A DNA stretch of 64,000 bases from Aliivibrio_A kagoshimensis (lineage in GTDB: Bacteria; Pseudomonadota; Gammaproteobacteria; Enterobacterales; Vibrionaceae). This document shows positions 41,209 to 50,100 of the stretch, piece by piece. The notes beneath the pieces are model-generated. The model was not told the DNA's origin. It did no database searches and worked only from the letters and a program-made list of their open reading frames with translations. Location: the NCBI RefSeq assembly GCF_050337105.1, contig NZ_JAKJSQ010000004.1, positions 1-64,000 of the forward strand, given 5' to 3'. Each line of letters begins with the position of its first letter. The stretch's first letter is position 1. The position numbers and the translations under genes are program-made.

Positions 41209-42579
41209 TCAGGTTTTCACTTCGCGATAATCGTATCGGTTAATGTTGTGTTTTTTTAATTTCCTGTAGAGTGTTTTTCGAGGTAAATTGAGTTTTTCCA
41301 GTGTGGCATTGATGCTGCCATTGCTGCTCACTAGTGCTTCAGTTAATAACTCTCTTTCATAACATTCCATCTGTTTTTCAAAATCAAAATCACTGTCTGT
41401 CGTTTGATTGATTGTCATCGGGACTTGAAGATTAAATCCATCACCAACAATACCAAGTACAAAACGGTCAGCCACGTTTCTTAATTCACGAATATTGCCA
41501 GGCCAGGGATGTCGATTCAGCTGCAAAATTTGTTCTGGATGAATTTTGGGTGGGGTTGTTTTGTACTTCTGGCAAGCTTTATGAACAAAAAATCGAAACA
41601 GCGGTTGAATATCTTCAATCCTATGATGCAATTTAGGAAGATTGATACAGGCGACATTTAACCGATAAAAGAGATCTTTTCGAAACCTTCCTTCGTCACT
41701 TAATGTTGATAAATTAGATTTACTGGCCGCTATTACTACAAATTTAACCGGAATTAATTGGTTACCTCCAACCCGTTCTACAACGCGTTCTTGCAGTACT
41801 CTTAACAATTTAATCTGGATTGAGATCGGCATACTTTCAATTTCATCAAGAAACAGTGTGCCACCGTTGGCTTGCTCAATTTTACCGATTCTCTTCTTAT
41901 TCGCACTGGTGAAGGACCCTGCTTCGTGCCCAAATAATTCGCTCTCAATGATGCTCTCAGTCATGCCACCACAGTTGATGGCGACAAAGGGTTTATCTAC
42001 ACGATCACTAAATTGGTGAAGCGCATTAGCGATGACCTCCTTTCCCGTTCCTGTATCACCATTAATGATGGTATCGACCCCCGTTTTTGCAAGAAGCAAG
42101 ATTTGGGAACGTATACTTTCTAATACGGTGGAGTCCCCAATGATCACCTCCTCAATGGTCTCTCGGCTTGGGGTAGCGTCGTGAGAGTGTTGTAACTCAA
42201 AAGCACGCTGCTCCAGTGCCGTATTTAATTTATTAACCAATATATGTGGGTCCATTGGTTTTTCTAAAAAATCAAATGCGCCAATTTTCATGGCTTGAAT
42301 TGCCATTGGGATATCACCATGACCACTCATTAAGATGACAGGAGTACCTGGGACGCGTTTATGGATTGAATCTAACAGAGTTAATCCATTAATGGAGGGC
42401 ATTTTTACGTCACTAAGTATCACTTCACAGCTTCCAGGTCTTAATGATTTCAGTGCTTGTTTCGCATCCAGGAACGCATTAACAGTGAACCCCTCTAATT
42501 CGAGCATTTCACTGAGTGCGTCAACTACATCAGATTCATCATCGATGAGGACAACATTGGTTAGTTCTGATCTATTCAC
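41209..42579 (-). CDS. NtrC-family response regulator of the phn block (variant GSFTSA loop)
   Basis: 456 residues: receiver (phospho-Asp in VILSDVKMPS), AAA+ domain with Walker A GDTGTGKE, and Fis-type helix-turn-helix (INATLEKLNLPRKTLYRKL). The sigma54-contact loop, normally GAFTGA, reads GSFTSA at residues 221-226; the key Phe and Thr are kept. Closest in style to DctD. It overlaps the kinase gene by 8 bases. Likely target: the sigma54 promoter of phnDCEE next door. Confidence 0.92.
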   Translation of the reverse strand: MNRSELTNVVLIDDESDVVDALSEMLELEGFTVNAFLDAKQALKSLRPGSCEVILSDVKMPSINGLTLLDSIHKRVPGTPVILMSGHGDIPMAIQAMKIGAFDFLEKPMDPHILVNKLNTALEQRAFELQHSHDATPSRETIEEVIIGDSTVLESIRSQILLLAKTGVDTIINGDTGTGKEVIANALHQFSDRVDKPFVAINCGGMTESIIESELFGHEAGSFTSANKKRIGKIEQANGGTLFLDEIESMPISIQIKLLRVLQERVVERVGGNQLIPVKFVVIAASKSNLSTLSDEGRFRKDLFYRLNVACINLPKLHHRIEDIQPLFRFFVHKACQKYKTTPPKIHPEQILQLNRHPWPGNIRELRNVADRFVLGIVGDGFNLQVPMTINQTTDSDFDFEKQMECYERELLTEALVSSNGSINATLEKLNLPRKTLYRKLKKHNINRYDYREVKT

Positions 42580-44425
42580 TGCTTATTCCTTTCAGTTTTT
42601 TCAACCCAATGGTAAAGGTAGTCCATTGATTTGGCTGCGATCTTGCCGATAAACTTCCGTCAAAATCTTTCATAATATTAAACGCAATAGAGAGCCCTAA
42701 CCCGAGCCCTTTACCGACCGTTTTTTGTGTGTAAAAAGGGTCAAATATGTATGGTAACGCTTCGGAGATAATCCCTTTTCCATTGTCTTTAACTAAGATA
42801 TACAAGTGTTCAGTATCGCTCTCTACAAGAATGCTAATATCTGGCTCTTCTTGTCCTTCAACGGCATCGAGTGCATTACTCAATACATTAACGATCACCT
42901 GCTCAAGTCTAATGGCATTCGCGAGGACAAATTGATGAGATCTTCCTGTGTACTCGATCACCACATCACTCATTTCGATTCTGGTTTCAAGAAGTGCCAG
43001 TGCTTCTAAAATAACCGAGTCGATATCAACCGGTTCTAATTTCCCATCAGATTTTCTAGAGAATGCTTTAAGGTGCTTAATAATAATGGCTGTTTTATCG
43101 ACCAGTTTACCAATCTTATCGAGGTTGGTTTGTGCCTTATCCATATTCTCTTTTTGTATCCAAATTGAAGCACTTCTAAGATGGCTATTAATGGCGGTGA
43201 GGGGTTGGCTTATCTCATGAGTAATTCCGACACTTAACTCTCCGAGTGCCGCTAGCTTTCCTGCTTGTATCAGTTCATTTTGTGTGGCAATTAATTGTTG
43301 ATTAGTGCGTTCAACAGTAACGGCAGTTTGTTGGAAAAAGTCGACGTCTTTGGCCATCTCAGTGATCTCGTCTCGACCTTTAATGCTTATTGATGTATTG
43401 AGGTTACCTGATGAAATGGAACGCATGCTGAGTTGTAAATCGCGAACTCTTTGTAAAATATTTTTTTTAACATAAAACCATGAGAGCAAAGCCGCGGTAA
43501 ATAGACTTAAGAAGGCAATCAAAAGTGACAACGTATTGTTATTGGCCAGCTCTTTCTCTGTATCACTGATCGACGCGTCAATATCCTGGTTGACTCTGGA
43601 GGCGTAACTCTCGATCTGTACGGCTAATTGATGAAGATGGGAGCGACTGTTTTCCAGTAAGTATTTTTCTTGATAACTAAGATCGAGCAGTTGATTTTTA
43701 AGTTCAAACAGTCGCCCTTTTCGAGAGGTGAGTTTGATGATTAATGAGAGCTGTTGGTGAAGATCGACGTAGCGGTTGGAGAGTTGGCCCTGCTGCCAGA
43801 ACAACCACCAGTTATTGCCCAGCTCTTCCAATCGTAATATTGTGATATCAAGTTCGTTATAACTTGAGTCGTTGTACAGTTTCTCTGCTAAGCCAGATTG
43901 ATAATAGAGCAACGTACGTAAATAGTTATAATCGATGATTTTTTTTGTTTCACTGGGTAAATTAGCGAGTTGTTTATCTGTCTCTATGAGCAATGGAAAA
44001 AGACCATCAAGCAGGTCTCTAAATTCATTAGCTAAGGCTTGAGATTTTACTTCATTGGCATAAAGCAAACTTAGGCTATTACTTATCTGTGTGATGAGTT
44101 CTAAAAAATAGTGGTTATATTCAGGGAACTTAACCATGATCTGCTTCATCGTATCGATCGACGTGTTAATCTTGCCCATCGCGTTATTACGTTCTAAATT
44201 TGATTCAGCAGAGATCAATATCGCGGAGGTAGCGATAATGATTCTACCTGTATCATTCAGACGAGCTGCCGCTTTGAGAGCAACCATATCCCCTTGATAG
44301 ATTTCGTTTAACCTATTGCGTGTTTCTGTAAAAGTAGAAAACGACACACTAGCGACTAGTATTGTCGATAACGCTAGCACACCAAAAGCGAGCACAAGTC
44401 GTACCCCAATCCCAGTCCAAATCAT
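42572..44425 (-). CDS. TorS-like sensor histidine kinase of the phn block
   Basis: 617 residues. Membrane helix about 8-29; all-helical periplasmic domain about 30-298 that looks like the TorS sensor (opening MIWTGIGVRLVLAFGVLAL, AARLNDTGRIIIATSAILI). Second helix about 300-320, HAMP, HisKA with His in VGITHEISQPLTAINSH, and ATPase domain (DNGKGI, GKGLGLGLSI). Unlike TorS itself it has no receiver or HPt domain. TorS senses its ligand through a separate periplasmic binding protein (TorT); PhnD is the obvious candidate partner here. First gene of the kinase-regulator pair. Confidence 0.88.
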   Translation of the reverse strand: MIWTGIGVRLVLAFGVLALSTILVASVSFSTFTETRNRLNEIYQGDMVALKAAARLNDTGRIIIATSAILISAESNLERNNAMGKINTSIDTMKQIMVKFPEYNHYFLELITQISNSLSLLYANEVKSQALANEFRDLLDGLFPLLIETDKQLANLPSETKKIIDYNYLRTLLYYQSGLAEKLYNDSSYNELDITILRLEELGNNWWLFWQQGQLSNRYVDLHQQLSLIIKLTSRKGRLFELKNQLLDLSYQEKYLLENSRSHLHQLAVQIESYASRVNQDIDASISDTEKELANNNTLSLLIAFLSLFTAALLSWFYVKKNILQRVRDLQLSMRSISSGNLNTSISIKGRDEITEMAKDVDFFQQTAVTVERTNQQLIATQNELIQAGKLAALGELSVGITHEISQPLTAINSHLRSASIWIQKENMDKAQTNLDKIGKLVDKTAIIIKHLKAFSRKSDGKLEPVDIDSVILEALALLETRIEMSDVVIEYTGRSHQFVLANAIRLEQVIVNVLSNALDAVEGQEEPDISILVESDTEHLYILVKDNGKGIISEALPYIFDPFYTQKTVGKGLGLGLSIAFNIMKDFDGSLSARSQPNQWTTFTIGLKKLKGISSE

Positions 44426-44617
44426 AAAACCAACACAACAATAACCTTGATATAAATTCAGTTACTTATTTATAACATTATTAGTTGTTGTGGGAAATCA
44501 TATGCTCAGTCAATGTGTAGATTTGAGTGTTGAATGGTTGAATCTTTCATTCTTAGTAAAACACGCTCAGAAAATCAGCAAACAGTCGTAAATATTCAAA
44601 AAATAGTATGTTTCTAC

Positions 44618-44646
44618 TTGCACAGCCCATCGTTGATGGTTAATAT
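44618..44646 (+). promoter_or_regulatory. Sigma70 promoter of the tRNA-Val pair
   Basis: TTGCAC (44618-44623) and TAATAT (44641-44646) are spaced by 17 bases, with the first tRNA starting 33 bases later. Confidence 0.75.
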
Positions 44647-44679
44647 TCGTTTCGCTTTCAACGAAAGCAGATAAAGAAA

Positions 44680-44756
44680 GCTCGCTTAGCTCAGTTGGTT
44701 AGAGTACTTGCATGACATGCAAGGTGTCACTGGTTCGAGTCCAGTAGCGAGCACCA
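44680..44756 (+). tRNA. tRNA-Val(GAC), copy 1
   Basis: 77 bases including an encoded CCA. Acceptor GCTCGCT/AGCGAGC; anticodon stem CTTGC/GCAAG with loop ATGACAT, so anticodon GAC, reading GUC and GUU valine codons. T-stem ACTGG/CCAGT with loop TTCGAGT. All arms pair (one G-T in the D stem). Confidence 0.97.
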
Positions 44757-44777
44757 TTTTATTGCCCGGAACAATTT

Positions 44778-44854
44778 GCTCGCTTAGCTCAGTTGGTTAG
44801 AGTACTTGCATGACATGCAAGGTGTCACTGGTTCGAGTCCAGTAGCGAGCACCA
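44778..44854 (+). tRNA. tRNA-Val(GAC), copy 2
   Basis: Identical to copy 1 over all 77 bases and separated from it by 21 bases, so one transcript probably yields both. A terminator follows 6 bases after the CCA. Confidence 0.97.
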
Positions 44855-44860
44855 AATTTT

Positions 44861-44892
44861 AAAAGCCTGTAATTAACGTTACAGGCTTTTTT
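44861..44892 (+). terminator. Terminator of the tRNA-Val transcript
   Basis: AAAAGCCTGTAA and TTACAGGCTTTT form a 12-bp inverted repeat with a 6-base loop, followed by further T. Confidence 0.9.
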
Positions 44893-44913
44893 CGTTAGAT
44901 TTGAGAGAAGATA

Positions 44914-45141
44914 ATGAAACGTATTGTTTTGTATGTATCTGATAAATGTGTGCACTGTAAAGCCGCACAACAATATTTAGACTCTAAAAAGATCCCCTAC
45001 CGTTTAACAGATGCGAAAACTCAACGTGGTAGGAAAGAGTTACAGGCTATTGGCGCTAAAGGTGTTCCCGTATTTAAGATCGGTGATCAGTATCTGTTTG
45101 GGTTCGATATTAAGTCATTTGATAAAATGTTCAAAAGTTAA
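44914..45141 (+). CDS. Small glutaredoxin-like protein
   Basis: 75-residue thioredoxin-fold protein with a CVHC redox pair (Cys12, Cys15), cis-proline in GAKGVPVFKIGDQYLFGFD and the usual C-terminal helix. Length fits a mini-glutaredoxin or NrdH-type protein. No ribonucleotide reductase genes are adjacent, so the electron partner is unknown. AGAGAAG lies just before its start. Confidence 0.88.
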   Translation: MKRIVLYVSDKCVHCKAAQQYLDSKKIPYRLTDAKTQRGRKELQAIGAKGVPVFKIGDQYLFGFDIKSFDKMFKS

Positions 45142-45208
45142 CAAATAAGTGACCTATTGATAATTCAGTGACTTCCAATTACAAATATCACCCAACAATT
45201 ACGCTTTG

Positions 45209-45222
45209 TTGACTCATATCAA
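45209..45222. promoter_or_regulatory. FNR box 1 (upstream)
   Basis: TTGACTCATATCAA matches TTGAT-N4-ATCAA at 9 of 10 positions. It lies exactly 50 bases before the second box. Confidence 0.7.
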
Positions 45223-45258
45223 CAAACGTTAACATAACCACTACATATCTTACCGCAT

Positions 45259-45272
45259 TTGAGCTATATCAA
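45259..45272. promoter_or_regulatory. FNR box 2 (class II position)
   Basis: TTGAGCTATATCAA matches the FNR consensus at 9 of 10 positions. With a -10 box TATATT at 45294-45299 and start near 45307, its centre falls at about -41.5, the standard place for FNR activation. Confidence 0.78.
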
Positions 45273-45329
45273 TAAAGTATCTATCAACTTCGCTATATTA
45301 CAAAAAAATCAACAACAAAGGATATAGCT

Positions 45330-45461
45330 ATGTTTGGAATTGACCCTTACTCTTTTGAAACTGTACTACCTAGTGTTCTTTTAATTGCTGCGATTACAGG
45401 TGTAATGACATGGGCTTTCTTTAAAGTTCGTCATTTAATGAAGCAACCACCACAAGAGTAA
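45330..45461 (+). CDS. 43-residue single-span membrane protein, probably FNR-activated
   Basis: ATG behind AAAGGA (45317-45322). The protein runs MFGIDPYSFETVLPSVLLIA and onward to a tail KVRHLMKQPPQE. One hydrophobic helix at about residues 13-31, then a positive stretch (K, R, H, K), so the C-terminus should face the cytoplasm. I recognise no family. Two FNR boxes and a -10 element upstream, with ideal geometry, argue strongly that it is a real gene expressed without oxygen. Its size resembles small subunits or modulators of respiratory complexes; that is speculation. Confidence 0.75.
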   Translation: MFGIDPYSFETVLPSVLLIAAITGVMTWAFFKVRHLMKQPPQE

Positions 45462-45494
45462 TTAAATAAACATCTAGCGCCAGTTTGTCACTCT

Positions 45495-46091
45495 TTACTG
45501 CTTAAGTTTGTAGTGTAAACTCTTTTTCACGACTGGCCACTCACTGTTTATTATTGAAAAAACAACAGTATCCCGATACCCACCATCGGGATCTTGTTGA
45601 TGATTCCGCAATACCCCATCCTGCTTTGCCCCCAACCTTGCTATCGCCGTCCGTGACGCATGGTTATGCCAATGTGTTCTAAATTCAACGGCAATAACAC
45701 CAAGTATTTCGAAAGCATACTGTAACATTACGCTTTTACATTGTGTGTTCACTGAAGAGCGTTGATGACTTTTTCCATACCACGTATAGCCAATTTCAAC
45801 CCGTCTGTTGTTTTGAACGATATGACAAAATCGAGTGGAACCGATGACCTTATTGGTAATGGAATCAATCACCACAAAAGGAAGCGATGTTCCATTATGT
45901 TGCTGTAACAATGCGTCATTTATGTAGGCTTCTATTGACCTGTCATTCGGAACACTGGTAAACCAAAGAGAAGATAAATTGCCGTCTTTTTCTGCTTCGA
46001 TTAAGCCATTCATATGATCAAGTGTTAGAGGGACTAACCGAATTGAAGCCCCCACTAATTCACAAGGTAGTAACCACTGCTGAACCTCCAT
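45495..46091 (-). CDS. GNAT-family N-acetyltransferase (RimJ/RimL type)
   Basis: 198-residue acetyl-CoA-dependent acetyltransferase. RLVPLTLDHMNGLIEAE near the start, IGSTRFCHI core strand, then VEIGYTWYGKSHQRSSVNTQCKSVM (about 97-121), covering the acetyl-CoA-binding region; HNHASRTAIARLGAKQDGVLRNH is the RimJ/RimL-type end. Substrate unknown (protein N-terminus, amino acid or drug). It is 8 bases from the dehydrogenase gene upstream on the same strand. Confidence 0.87.
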   Translation of the reverse strand: MEVQQWLLPCELVGASIRLVPLTLDHMNGLIEAEKDGNLSSLWFTSVPNDRSIEAYINDALLQQHNGTSLPFVVIDSITNKVIGSTRFCHIVQNNRRVEIGYTWYGKSHQRSSVNTQCKSVMLQYAFEILGVIAVEFRTHWHNHASRTAIARLGAKQDGVLRNHQQDPDGGYRDTVVFSIINSEWPVVKKSLHYKLKQ

Positions 46092-46099
46092 GTTTGCCC

Positions 46100-46972
46100 C
46101 TATTGTGTTAACTTTTTAATCAGTACAGAGGTATCCATTCTGCCAAATCCCTCCTCTTGCAATGATCGATATTGATTATCGACATACTCAGTGATTGGCA
46201 TTGTTAACTGGTGTTTTTTTGCTTCAGTTAAACAGATATCTAGGTCTTTTCTCATCCAATCGATCGCAAAACCAAAATCAAATTTACCTTGTGACATTGT
46301 CACAGAACGATTCTCCATTTGCCAAGAACCAGCCGCACCATGCTTTAACGTATCCACCACCTGTTCAATATCTAGCCCTGACTGTTGGGCTAATGTTATT
46401 GCTTCGCTCAACCCCTGTAGCAGACCTGCAATACAGACTTGATTGACCATTTTACAACGTTGACCCTGTCCGTTTTCTCCTAACAATGTACTCTGTTTGG
46501 CGTAGGTATCAATAATGGGTTTAACACGTTCAAATACACCTTGATCACCACCACACATGACGGTTAACAGTCCATTTTCTGCGCCTGCTTGACCACCAGA
46601 CACTGGAGCATCAATAAAATCCACCTGTTTCTGCGTACAAGCTTGCGCTAATTCCACGGCAAGTGTGGCTGAGGTCGTTGTATGATCAACCACCACACTG
46701 CCCGCTTTCGTGCCAGCAAGCACGCCATCATCGCCATATACAACACTTCTCACATCTTCGTCATTGCCGACACAAATAAAGATCACATCAGCGTGCATCG
46801 CCGAATCACGAGGGGTTTTGGCATACTCACCGTGAAAGGTTTCTTGCCACTCAACTGCACGTGTAGTTGTCCGATTGTATACAGAGGTTTCATAACCTTT
46901 ACGCTGTAGATGACCAGCCATAGGGAAACCCATAACGCCCAGGCCAATAAACGCAACCTTGATCTTACTCAT
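46100..46972 (-). CDS. 3-hydroxyisobutyrate dehydrogenase-family oxidoreductase
   Basis: 290-residue NAD(P)-dependent beta-hydroxyacid dehydrogenase. Rossmann motif GLGVMGFPMAGHL at 11-23, substrate loop DAPVSGGQAGAENG (about 120-133), and catalytic Lys in GQRCKMVNQVC (about 172). Members act on 3-hydroxyisobutyrate, tartronate semialdehyde or similar acids; no neighbouring pathway decides which. Probably cotranscribed with the acetyltransferase. Confidence 0.88.
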   Translation of the reverse strand: MSKIKVAFIGLGVMGFPMAGHLQRKGYETSVYNRTTTRAVEWQETFHGEYAKTPRDSAMHADVIFICVGNDEDVRSVVYGDDGVLAGTKAGSVVVDHTTTSATLAVELAQACTQKQVDFIDAPVSGGQAGAENGLLTVMCGGDQGVFERVKPIIDTYAKQSTLLGENGQGQRCKMVNQVCIAGLLQGLSEAITLAQQSGLDIEQVVDTLKHGAAGSWQMENRSVTMSQGKFDFGFAIDWMRKDLDICLTEAKKHQLTMPITEYVDNQYRSLQEEGFGRMDTSVLIKKLTQ

Positions 46973-47158
46973 TATCTACTCCTATCAATTCAATGATGTT
47001 GTTTGGATTACTCTACCTCGTAGGTTAGTTATATGTCACTAACGAGTTGAAATTTATTGTGTATCACATGGCATTTTGTTCGATTCGTTCTAGTCTTAAA
47101 GATGAAATGTCTGTTGCATTTCTCATTCTGTTGCTGGTTAGGTGAGTTGGATTCCTTT

Positions 47159-50100
47159 ATGAAAAAAATGAGTAACGTAGTCTCTTTGTTTTTTCTACTT
47201 GTTTCGTTATTTACCTTTGCAAATGCTCATGCGACGGAAAACATGGCTTTTCTGACCTCAGAAGAACGTGATTGGTTAAAAAATCACCGGACAATACGCA
47301 TTGGTATTGATCCTCACTTCCCACCCTATGAATTTGTTGATGATTTAGGGAACTACACGGGTATGACATCTAACTATCTACAATTGATAGAAAAACGTTT
47401 AGGAATAACTTTCGAACGCAAAAAAGGAATTACTTGGGATCAGGCTCTATCTATGCTTGCTAATGAAAAGTTAGATATGCTACCAGCCATTATTAGTACC
47501 CCTCAGCGTGAAAAATATTATGAATTCACCAAGCCCTACATCATCATGCCCTATGTCATTGTTACCCGGAGTAATTATAGCCATATAGACAGCTTGCATG
47601 ACTTTTATGGTAAACGTTTTGTCTTGGTATCGGGTTATTCGTATAACAATCAAATTATTACCAATTACCCTAACTTACAGACATACTTAGTAAATACACC
47701 ATTGGAGGCTCTTAAAAAGATTGCGACAGGTTCAGCCGATGGCATGGCGATTAATCTCGGTGTCGCCAACTATTTAATTCAAAAATATAACCTTACTAAT
47801 CTTGGCATATCTGCTGAATTAGGGATGGGCGATGGAAACCTTAGTATGGCCGTGCGAAAAGACTGGCCTATTTTCAAATCAATCATGAACAAAACCTTGG
47901 CATCAATAACTCATGAAGAGAAATCTAAAATCAGTAATCAATGGGTGAATCGAAAGGAAGAATCAAATGAGCAAAAACAGTACATAACATCACAACTTAA
48001 CACTAGTATTCAAATAAGTGTGGCAGTTGTGATTCTGATTACTCTATTGGGGCTCTTATTTCGTTTACTTAGAGTCTCATCTAAAGATCCCCTTAGTCAT
48101 AAATTTCGAAAATATGCGGCGATCACTGTTTGTCTTTTAGTTGGGTTGGTGATCGCTGTCACCATGTTTTCGCTCTCAATGATCAAGGAGTCTTTAACTG
48201 AAGAGCGTAAGATTTCTCTACAAACAATCATGGATACAGTGACATTAAGTTTAGACCATTGGCAAAAGACAAAAATAGTTTCAATTAATCATTTGGTTGA
48301 AAAAAGAGAAGTGGTTAACTTAGCGAGAAAATTGGTTGATTCAGAACCAAACAATAGACTCTCTTTTGAATTAGCTAGTCTGAGAATGAAAAAAGAACAT
48401 GCATTTTCACACCTATCAACAGGGGTTAATAATTACATTTTGCTTGATCGTAAACTTCAACCGATTGCATCCTTAGATGGTACGCGTGATGCATTAACAC
48501 GTGATCCTTTTGCTGAATATACTCAATTATTAAATAGAGCTCTCAAAGATAATGTCGTGTTTATTCCACCATTTAATATCAAATCATCAAAAGAGCCTGT
48601 GCATTTCTTTGTTGCACCTATTAAGAATAGTCGGGGTGATGTCATCGCCCTTTTAGCACGACAAGAAGACCCAAACACTTTTTTCACGCAACTTCTCAGT
48701 TTTAGTCAAACCTTATCTAGAGACACTTACGCTTTCGACCGATATGGTCATATGCTTTCTAACAGTTTGTTCTCTAACCAACTTAGAGATCTCGGTTTAT
48801 TACAACCAGGTCAAAGCACAATTCATAATATTAGAATTAGAGACCCAGGTGGCAACCTGTTAGAAGGACACGAAAGTGATCGGCTCTCAAGTCATTGGCC
48901 TTTAACGACTATGGTTCAGAGTGCCACAACCATAGGCAATGGAAGTAATTATACCGGTTACCGAGATTACCGTGGGGTGCCAGTGATAGGAATATGGATA
49001 TGGCACAAAGGGTTAGATATCGGTATTGGTACTGAGGTTAATGTTAATGATGTCATGAGCAGTTATTACGCCGCTCGCCACACCCTGTTTACGGGCTTAG
49101 GTATAACCTTGATTGTGACCTTGGCTGCAGGTGTTATCGCTAGTGTTATTGGTGAGCGAGCCGTACGGGTATTAAACCGATCAAAATTAGAGTTGGAGGA
49201 GATGATTACTGAACGGACTAAGGATCTGGCCTTGAGTGAACGAAAGATGTCATTGATTGTTGAGAACGCAGCGGATGGCATTCTCGTATTTAACAGTGAC
49301 GGGTTAATTGTTAATTTCAGTCGTCAAGCAGAAGAGATATATGGCTACTCTCACACAGAGATCGTTGGTTGTGAATTTATTAGACTGTTAGCTTCCCCAT
49401 ACAAAGAGCAGTATCAGCACTACTTAACACTATGTCACTCCGAAGGTAAACCATTTGAGTCTCATATTGATAGAGAAATTATTGGGATAAGACGAGACAA
49501 AACTGCTTTTCCAATTGATGTGGCCATTGGTTTTACCACTGAAGGAGGAGAAACTACATACACTGCCATCATCAGAGATATTACCAACAGAAAGAAAGCC
49601 TCGGAAGAGCTCGAACGAGCCAAAGACGAAGCGGAAGCAGCGACCCAAGCGAAATCCAACTTCCTTGCTAACATGAGCCATGAAATTCGTACCCCAATGA
49701 ATGCCATCATTGGTATGTCCCACCTTGCGTTGGGTACTGATCTTGATACCAAACAACGAAACTATATTACCAAAGTACATCGCGCCGCCAATACCCTGCT
49801 CGGTATCATTAATGACATCCTGGATTTTTCTAAAATTGAAGCGGGAAAATTAACTATAGAACACATCCCTTTTTATCTTGAAGACGTGTTAGATAATGTA
49901 GCGATTCTGATCAGTCACGCCGTCGAAGATAAAAACGTAGAACTCCTATTTGATATTGATGATTCTGTTCCTCTCGCAATAATTGGCGACCCTTTACGTA
50001 TTGGCCAGGTATTGATCAATTTGTGTAACAATGCTGTCAAATTCACTGAAAATGGTGAAGTGATTGTGGGTATTAAGGCAGACATCATTGATCCTGGCTC

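Noticed and set aside
44680..44854. CRISPR-like direct repeat
   Set aside because: The repeated unit folds as a perfect tRNA and occurs only twice.
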